Below, piece by piece: positions 56,509 through 64,000 of a stretch of 64,000 bases of DNA; the first letter of the stretch is position 1, and every line of letters begins with the position of its first letter. The notes under the pieces were generated by a model. The model made no database searches, was not told the origin of the DNA, and saw only the letters and a program-made list of their open reading frames with translations. The translations under genes and the position numbers were made by a program. The stretch spans positions 19,221,232 through 19,285,231 of the forward strand of contig OW388300.1 of the NCBI GenBank assembly GCA_936450465.1, in the 5' to 3' direction. This DNA comes from Gibbula magus. Its lineage: Eukaryota > Mollusca > Gastropoda > Trochida > Trochidae.

Positions 56509-57711
56509 TTTTTATGTATGCAATACAGAAAAGAAAGGAAAACAATGAAATATAGTCAAAACTGTAATTTGGTAAGTACAGCTGGGACTACGATCAAATG
56601 ACGTCATGATAACAATAGAATGTCGTCATGCAACAATTGTTTGACGTCATGCAACAATCGTTTGACGTCATGCAACAATCGTTTGACGTCACTCATGTCA
56701 ATACGGCTTTTGGTCCGATTCGGGCTGGAGTCAATATGCTTTTCTGGCGACGGTCACGTGATCGCCTCTCGACCAATCAAATCGCTGTAAAAACATAAGT
56801 AAAACTTAAGTAATAAAACTATTTACAGCATGTTTAGCATTACCTCTTCCACGTCTGAATGTAATTGGAGTATCACAATGAAAGTTGAAAATCTTAGTCT
56901 TCCTAAACAAGAATGATATTTAAAATTTTAACTTGAACAATAATGATTGCTAGAGAGATATAAAAAGAATGGTCGGGTGCCTGTCACGCTCTTATTTGCA
57001 CGTGTCCTTTGAAAAGTCCTATCGAAGAAGTCTTTCTAAGATTCTAGGGAATATAGCACCGTTCGTTATACGACTCTAGTGAATATGGCACCCTTATGTG
57101 AGTGGGTCGGAACACAAAGTGCCATTTCGTCCCAATTTAAAGTTGAGAAATGTTTGGGTGAAATCGCTATGTAGGTGCAAAACCCAATCTTGTATAGAAA
57201 CATTATACTGGCATTTGTCAGATTCACTCATTAACGCCATACATCATAGCATCCTGAGAAAATGACATACACGCTTACTAAATCTATTTTCTAAAAAAAT
57301 AAAAGTAAAAAGATAAAGGGAGGGGCGGAACAGGTACATGTAGCTAGGTCCGTGGAAATGTTGTGTTTAAGTATATTGCAAAAGTAAAACTACTTCCATT
57401 AACAATGGTTTACATTTTTCTTACCCAACCTACTAAATAGAGACTAAGAACATTGAACATCAGAATACAAAGTTAAAGTAGCAATCAACAAATACATTTT
57501 CAGTTTAAAAAATACGCCTTCTAGGTGTTATCTTAATTAACACTTACAATCAATTAGTTCATGTCGGAGGACTTTATTGATTGTCTTTCATTTCCTTAAT
57601 TTAGACTTCGCGAATTCACAGTCGTACACACAAGCAAGATATGACAATTGAATATATACAACTTGAAACGTGTCTGAAGCACATTTCAAGATATATACAT
57701 ACAGACGAAAC

Positions 57712-58021
57712 ATGTTATTCTTTCTTCCTCTTGTTGCACTTATTTGGTTGAAAATAACACCTGCTGGTGGAAATCTTGTTAATGAAAATCTGTGTGTGGA
57801 TGAGAGGTTTGTCCTGACCAACACTGACCAGTCCGGAAGTGACCACGTCATCAAAAATATGACCTTGACAAACAGACGAGAATGTGTGGTCAAGTGTCAT
57901 GAGTTCGACTGTGTGACCTTCACCTTCTCCGAAGTCACAGGACACTGCGTCCTGCACAGTCAGTTGGCATCGACCTTGACCCTCGTCTCACAACTGGACA
58001 GCAATGTCTACTATCGTCTGG
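57712..58021 (+). CDS. Copy C exon 1: signal peptide and PAN/apple domain
   Basis: 310 nt, ending in donor GTAAGA in phase 1. About 40-100 bases of upstream sequence (gactttattgattgtct, catttccttaattta) are shared with the promoter side of copy B and the truncated copy at 32600. Confidence 0.82.
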
Positions 58022-61000
58022 GTAAGATTAAATACTGTGTTTTTCTCTCATGTGAAAACTCCCCGATAATATTTCCTTGTATGACATATCATCGACACCG
58101 CCGTTGAGTTATTTAAAACTAAGCCATTGGCTCTGTAGTTCATCATATTTTAGAGTTTACAAACTGCAATTTATAATCCACATTGGTCAACGTATCTGCT
58201 TTCAGCTTTTAAAGGCTTCAATCATTAAAAAGAAAATTGAAATAGGTTTCAAGAGTATAGCCACTGAGTAATCAAACATACAATTCATAATCCCCATCCG
58301 CCAAGTTCCTGTCAATATTTCAGCTTTCTTGTGCATTTAGTTTTGAGAAGAAGACACTATTTGTTTTTAGAATAAAGCACATTTGGCCCTTACATGGATT
58401 AACAGAGTTACCAAACTTATAATTTTTACTCCTCATTGGTCAAAGAATCTGTGCATACGAATTTAATTATTAGGTCTCTATTGCTGAAGAAGGAGGTTTA
58501 AATAGGTTTCAAAGGCGGTTCTGGTTCCAACCTTGGGTTTAGCTTGATTATGATTTTATAAAAACTCTTTATTGTCCTCAATACATTGAACATCGGAAAT
58601 TCATTTTGTGCTTTCCGCACCCGGGAGCCATAATGCAGCGTTGCTCTGTCCTTATAATGCGGAGTGTCAAGCAAGGAAGCAGCATCTGCCATATTTTAAC
58701 GTCTTTTTGTATGACGCGACCGGGAATCGAACTCCGGGTGATGAGCGGACACTCTAGCAACTGAGCTACATAATACCACATTTTCAATTTTTTTAATATT
58801 CCAGGCACGCATAACCAATATTGTGCATCTTTGTGTTAATTTGAAAGTGGTTGTGACTGACTGGATAATCGATGATTTCCTATGGACAGTGTTACGAAGG
58901 TGATCACGTATTTTCGTTTGGGAAATAATTGTTTAATACAAAATCAATGCTAATATATAATATAATAAAGGCCTCCCCACACCAACACAGCGCGCCAGCA
59001 ACGCAGCTCAGCTCAGCGCAGCGCGTAGCACGCGTTTTTTTACCCAAGACTAGCGCAGCACGTCAATGCGCGTCAATAAAGCGAGTTGGAACAAGTGACA
59101 AATGAGATCTTGTTTTAAAATTATAATCGTTCTCGCGTATGGATGTGACAAAGGCTGAGTGACCAGAGAACGACTGTCACATTAACATTACTAATTTTGT
59201 AGTTTGATCAATAAATGTTCTTACCACTTGCTTCATTTTTTTTTTTTTTGTGGCTATTTGTGTCAATGAATTATTCGCCATCTCAACATCTTTGTAGTTG
59301 GGTGAGTCTATGTCAAATAGCCATGGTTGTTTTTGTACTTCAACGATTAGTAACTCTTCATTGATATGTATTTTGGGCATTGTAGCAAAGAATTTTATCC
59401 AACACGAGTTTCTGATGACGAACGAAAATGACGTCAGAAGTAGGGGATTCCCCGAAGCATCGACGCGCCACGCAGCAAAAATCACTTTTTTTGCGATTCA
59501 GAAATTTTGCTGCTGGCGCGCTGCGTTGGTGTGGGTTAACAATCACAAATCAATATGGCTATGCTTGATTCGTTTTGGCGGCGTATACTCCAGTCACGTG
59601 TCCGGCGTACGCCGTTCCTGGACCAGGCTCAGTTGAAACAAGTGTATCGGCGTACAGACAGGAAGACGTCATCATCCCTCAAACTAGCTTCAATAAACAT
59701 GTCATTTATATTATATAAGTATTTTTTGAAAATTATTTCAAAACATTGATTAAGATTTTATTAGCGTATAATGCATTGTTTTAATTAAGCAGTGACATTT
59801 AAAAATAAATCAGTCAACTATTCAACTGTCCAACGCAACTTCATAAACAAAATGGTTATTGAATGTCGCAAGGGTAACATTTGTCCGCCATTATACGCCG
59901 CCTTCGCCGGTCATTTCAAACCGGCGCATCCGGAGTACGCCTAAGGCGTGCGCCGGGTTCCAATCAAGTGATATGCCGGTTACGCCGCTTCCGGCGGCGT
60001 ACGCCGGGTAATGCGCCGGGTCCCGAATCAAGCATAGCCAATGAGCGATTTTTTTGCTGCGGGCGCGCTGCGCTGCGCTGCTGGCGCGCTGTGTTGGTGT
60101 GGGGAGGCCTTAACACCACTTCAACTTGAATTGGGTATCTTCTTGTAGAAATGACTAAAGCAATTGTTTTCGTTTGTTTTTGTGAATTGCTACTTTACTG
60201 TTAGACATTCTTGTGTATAATAAACTTCATAAGTAATAATATATAAAGTAATCATTAGTACAAGAAGATTTGACAGGTAGATCATAACAACTGAAGCAAG
60301 GAACGACAGGGTTCTCTTTTCCCTCAAGTCGATATTTCAGCATATTACAAAATTGGGTGTTCTAAACTTATTGACACGTGGCTCAATCGTAGGTGAAGCA
60401 GATTTTGAGCGCTTGCTCCGTTCATTAATGGTGTTATCTAAACCAATGAATCTAGATGTTTTAATCAGTGTACATGGGAAAATTCGAGTTTAACGGTATA
60501 AACTGTAGAAGGCTTCATAACAAGATATGTTGAAGGAATGTTGCCTGTAATTGCTCTTTTTTTGTAACTTCTTGTTTTTTACTATACTTTTTTTTCTCAG
60601 CATCAAAATTTCATGAACCCCTCCAATCTGTAAATTTATGCTTACATCGACACATTGTAGGGCTTGTGAGATTTTGGGAAAAACTGTAAGATTAAAGGGG
60701 CAGTAGCACGTTTTTTTTGTGTTAAATGAGTATATATTTGAAAAATAATGTTACAATAGTAAAACACCCTTCTCTCTTCGGAAAATAAAGTTTTAAATGA
60801 GTGTACATGGTTCCGTAAAGACATGGGAATCGTTTTTGTCATTGGAAATATTAAAATATGGCCGCCATGCAATTTTTGTACGCAACACCATTATTACCAT
60901 TATGGATAACTGGTTTGTGTAATAAGATGTTTTACCCGCTAAAGTAAATATAAATGACATAAACTATCATTATGAAAGAGAAATTTGAAAATATGAAATT

Positions 61001-63708
61001 TGCAAAAAACGCACTACTGCCCCTTTAAAGGATGATTCTTAAAACACAAATTGATTTGTACAGTCTCATTGAAACCAGACCGTAATAAGTTGCAGTTATG
61101 TCCCTTGAAATATCGTGTTCATGTAGGTTCATGTTGATTTTCTGACAATATCAAGGTTAAATTTATTCATTCATTCAAAGGTACCGTTCCAATGACAACA
61201 ACTACAACTGATACTATTGTTCCTACTACTACTACTACCACTACAACCACTACCACTATTGCCGCTCTCCCTACCCCTACTACCACCTCTATCACAATCT
61301 CTACCACTATTACCACAACCATTACCCCTACCACCACCCCTTCCACTACTACTACCACCACCCCTACGACTACCACTACAACCACTACCACCACCACCAT
61401 CTCTACGACTACCACTACAACTACTACCCCTACCACCACCACCATCATCTCTACGACTACCACTACAACTACTACCCCTACCACTACCACCACCATCATC
61501 TCTACGACTACCACTACAACTACTACCCCTACCACTACCACCAGCATATCTACGACTACCACTACAACCAATATCCCTACCACCACCACTACCACCTCTT
61601 CGACTACCACTTCAACCACTACCCCTGCCACTACCCCTACCACTACCATCAACACCTCTTCGACTACCACCATCACTACCGTCTCTACAACTACCTCTAC
61701 AACAACCCCTACCACCACCACATCTACGACTATCACTACTACCACTAACCCTACCACAACCACAACCACAACCACAACCACAACCCCTACCACTACCACT
61801 ACTACCAATACCCCTACCACCACCCCTACCACAACCACAACCCCTACCACTACAACACCCCCTACCACTACCACTACTACGACTACCACTACTACCACTA
61901 CCCCTACCACCACCCCTACCGCAACCACAACCCCTACCACTACAACAACCCCTACACCTATCACTACTACGACTACCACAACTACCACTACCCCTACCCC
62001 TACCACAACCACAACCCCTACCACTACAACAACCCCTACCACTACCACTACTACGACTACCACTACTACCACTAACCCTACCACCACCCCTACCACTACA
62101 ACAACCCCTACCACTACCACTACTACCACTACCACTACTACCACTACCCCTACCACCACCCCTACCACAACCACAACCCCTACCACTACAACAACCCCTA
62201 CCACTACCACTACTACGACTACCACTACTACCACCACCCCTACCACAACCCCTACCACTACAACAACCCCTACCACTACCACTACTACCACTACCACTAC
62301 TACCACTACCCCTACCACCACCCCTACCACAACCACAACCCCTACCACTACAACAACCCCTACCACTACCACAACTACCACTACCACTACTACCACTACC
62401 ACTACTACCACTACCCCTACCACCACCCCTACCACTACAACAACCCCTACCACTACCACAACTACCACTACCACAACTACCACTACCACTACTACCACTA
62501 CCACTACAACAACCCCTACCACTACCACTACTACGACTACCACTACTACAACTACCACTACTACCACTACCCCTACCACCACCCCTACCACAACCACAAC
62601 CCCTACCACTACAACAACCCCTACCACTACCACTACTACGACTACCACTACTACCACCACCCCTACCACAACCCCTACCACTACACCAACCCCGACCACT
62701 ACCACCACCACCACCACCACTCCTACTACCACAGCCCCTACCACTACCACGACCACTACCACCACCACCACTCCTACCACCACCACCACTACGACTACTA
62801 CCACCACAACCACTACCACCACCACCACTACGACTACCACAGCAGCCGCAACATCTGGAGGTAAGTCCGCAATTTCTCAATTTACTTTTTTTCCTATCTG
62901 TATTATACAAAATATTTGAAGGCTACTTATTTCTGGAAAACATGGATTAACGTTTTTCAAATTTGGAATGTCGGGTATAAACGATGGGATACATATATAT
63001 GCACTTAACCAATGCCTAGCAAAGAGTATGTGTTGTGAACATGTCAGTCAAAGAAACTTAAACTGAAAATAAACGAGATGAATAAATGAGTTGAAATGAA
63101 AAGTTAAAATATTTATTAAAAACAAATAAAATCGTCTATTTAGTCTTCAAAATTGGTAAATATTTCCTTCGTTGCAAAATGAGTACTGCTCCACACGTGA
63201 CTTTTCGATCCATCCAATCAGCGACGAATAAATTGTCAACTTGATTCGATATGAATGAGGCGAGATGGGGTTTAATGCCGTTTTCAAGAGTGTTTCACTT
63301 ATATCACGTCTGCTAATATTATGGCAGGGAGAAAGCCCGCAAGGATATGTATTGCGTTGAAACCTGCGAGCATCGACTGGAACTAGCGAACCATGGGTGG
63401 TACTGTACTGACATTCAGTGTAGCATTGCACCCAAACCTAACTGCGTGTAGAACAGTTTCCATGCCCCTGGCAGAATTCGAAACACGGACCTCTTAATCC
63501 GAAGCCTAACGCGCTAACCACTACGCTATCCAGCGTCTTTACACGTTTGATTGGTTGGATGAAATATCACTAGATATGCCCCTGCAGATGAGTAATCAGA
63601 GCGAAAGGAAGCGAGGCGTGAGTGTTACTTAATCTGATAAGTATGATGTCCTTCTCTTGCAGGTTCTGTAAAGTATGCATCTGAAGTACTAGAATACTCG
63701 TCCGGCGG
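57712..63708 (+). CDS. PAN/apple - mucin-like - FBXL4-like secreted protein, copy C (3' end outside window)
   Basis: Visible exons are 57712-58021, 61181-62860 and 63663-63708, all in the same phases as copy A. The signal peptide is [20 protein letters not shown]. The PAN domain has [11 protein letters not shown] and TGHCVLHSQ. The mucin exon adds 560 codons of Thr with Pro. Exon 3 gives KYASEVLEYSSGG and a GTAAGT donor. No disabling change is visible. Exons equivalent to 4-6 should lie right of 64000. This copy looks functional. Confidence 0.8.
58600..58778 (-). mobile_element. tRNA-derived SINE, type 3
   Basis: The minus strand reads tatgtagctcagttgctaga, B-box gagttcgattcccggtc, then gtcatacaaaaagacg and a tail matching 40043-40460. 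The head is shortened. Confidence 0.75.
58969..60110. mobile_element. Harbinger-like MITE containing an inserted element
   Basis: The GC-rich inverted ends aggcctccccacaccaacac / gtgttggtgtggggaggcct are flanked by TAA on both sides (58966-58968, 60111-60113), as for PIF/Harbinger. A second right-end-like segment at about 59495-59537 (gctggcgcgctgcgttggtg) lies just before an inserted element, so the present length includes that insert and a partial end duplication. Confidence 0.65.
59556..60040. mobile_element. MITE with tggctatgcttgattcg ends, nested in the Harbinger-like element
   Basis: Inverted ends tggctatgcttgattcg / cgaatcaagcatagcca and subterminal ggcggcgta / tacgccg repeats. The interior is AT-rich (59690-59880). 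Short frames over the GC-rich ends are artefacts. Confidence 0.65.
60692..61028 (-). mobile_element. TTAA-flanked MITE, family A, copy 4
   Basis: The ends aggggcagtagcacgt and cgcactactgcccct are flanked by TTAA at 60692-60695 and 61025-61028. It is inserted in intron 1 of copy C about 150 bases before the mucin exon, in the same orientation as the copy in intron 2 of copy A. Confidence 0.85.
61181..62860 (+). CDS. Copy C exon 2: mucin-like segment (560 codons)
   Basis: The acceptor cattcattcaaag is followed by GTVPMTTTTT and the donor ggagGTAAGT. The 3' two thirds is a higher-order repeat of Thr runs punctuated by Pro ([20 protein letters not shown]), at roughly 100 bases per unit. The frame is open throughout. 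Minus-strand poly-Val and other-frame Leu/Pro or Gly/Ser readings are shadows of the repeat. Confidence 0.82.
63258..63540 (-). mobile_element. tRNA-derived SINE, type 1
   Basis: It shares ggggtttaatgcc, ttcaagagtgtttcactt and a tRNA-like head with the copies at 2335 and 12498. The A-box is tagcgtagtggttagcg; the B-box has decayed (cgtgtttcgaattctg). Confidence 0.7.
63663..63708 (+). CDS. Copy C exon 3 (46 nt)
   Basis: Acceptor cttctcttgcag, donor GTAAGT. It encodes KYASEVLEYSSGG, matching copy A exon 3 in length and phase. Confidence 0.8.
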
Positions 63709-63820
63709 GTAAGTGAAACATTTCAATGCAGAAAATATATAGAATTTTTTTTCATTTTCTCATACTCAGGCGTAAGACCATCCCCACTTTTCAGACGTTG
63801 TCCTGGTTGAGGTTATTTTC

Positions 63821-64000
63821 CAACTTCCAAACGCAAGGCATAACTCTTGCCAGTCTGCATTACTGGCTGATTTAACCCTTGCGGTATTTCCCTTTGTTGT
63901 GCCTAGATAGTGAATCGCTGCACTAGAAATGCATAGTAGGCCTGGGTTTCTAAGCACAGATTTCTTCAGGAAATACTGCAAGGACTAAATCAGCCAGTAA
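63821..64000. mobile_element. Palindromic MITE, copy 2, cut by the window end
   Basis: It starts caacttccaaacgcaaggc and follows 45878-46101 closely, including cctagatagtgaatcgctgc. The right arm is cut off at ccagtaa. It lies in intron 3 of copy C. Confidence 0.75.

Larger units (their letters stand above)
54871..56751. mobile_element. Element with TGACGTCA-rich inverted ends
   Basis: Inverted arms of about 100 bases share agaaaagcatattgactcc, agcccga, accaaaag and repeated gacgtca with ttgttgcatgacgtca. The right arm has about three 20-base tandem copies of tgacgtcatgcaacaatcgt. Inside lie the Helentron-like repeat (55331-56314) and a palindrome (56371-56508). No transposase is visible. 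Confidence 0.55.

Noticed and set aside
63258..63535. 94-codon minus-strand frame at 63147-63431 as a gene
   Set aside because: It overlaps the SINE body also found at 2335 and 12498.

Overview
The window looks like an AT-rich, intron-rich animal genome. Long GT-AG introns split short exons, tRNA-derived SINEs and a non-LTR retrotransposon are present, and there are many miniature inverted-repeat transposons (MITEs). The SINE types and the secreted-protein content suggest a lophotrochozoan, possibly a gastropod mollusc. This is inference; no species marker was seen. Nothing bacterial (operon, Shine-Dalgarno, CRISPR) is visible.

Two tandemly duplicated families of secreted proteins, both on the + strand, account for the recognisable genes. 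Family 1 (positions 1-13000) encodes a small cysteine-rich secreted protein. The complete copy has four exons (6408-11296), a TATA box, a signal peptide and a poly(A) signal, giving 164 residues with 15 cysteines. The last exon of the preceding copy lies at 1004-1143. The two last exons encode the same peptide, and the repeat unit is about 10.15 kb.

Family 2 (positions 14499 to the window end) encodes a mosaic extracellular protein. It has a signal peptide, a PAN/apple domain, a long Thr/Pro/Ser mucin-like segment in one exon, and a C-terminal beta-sandwich-like domain resembling the N-terminal region of FBXL4. Copy A (14499-28680) is complete with six in-phase exons and 464 residues. Copy B (39335-53666) has intact PAN and mucin exons but a decayed C-terminal domain. 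Copy C (57712 to beyond 64000) is intact as far as the window shows. A fourth, truncated copy of exon 1 lies at about 32600-33160. The mucin exon varies from 210 to about 568 codons between copies.

Most remaining sequence is transposon-derived. It includes three MITE families flanked by TTAA (Kolobok/piggyBac-like target), elements with 8-bp duplications (hAT-like), Tc1/mariner-type elements, a fold-back made from two transposase fragments, and a Harbinger-like element with another element inside it. There are also a Helentron-like repeat, a degraded LINE, several SINEs, and a 65-bp satellite of about 16 units. Several are nested, which gives a relative order of insertion.
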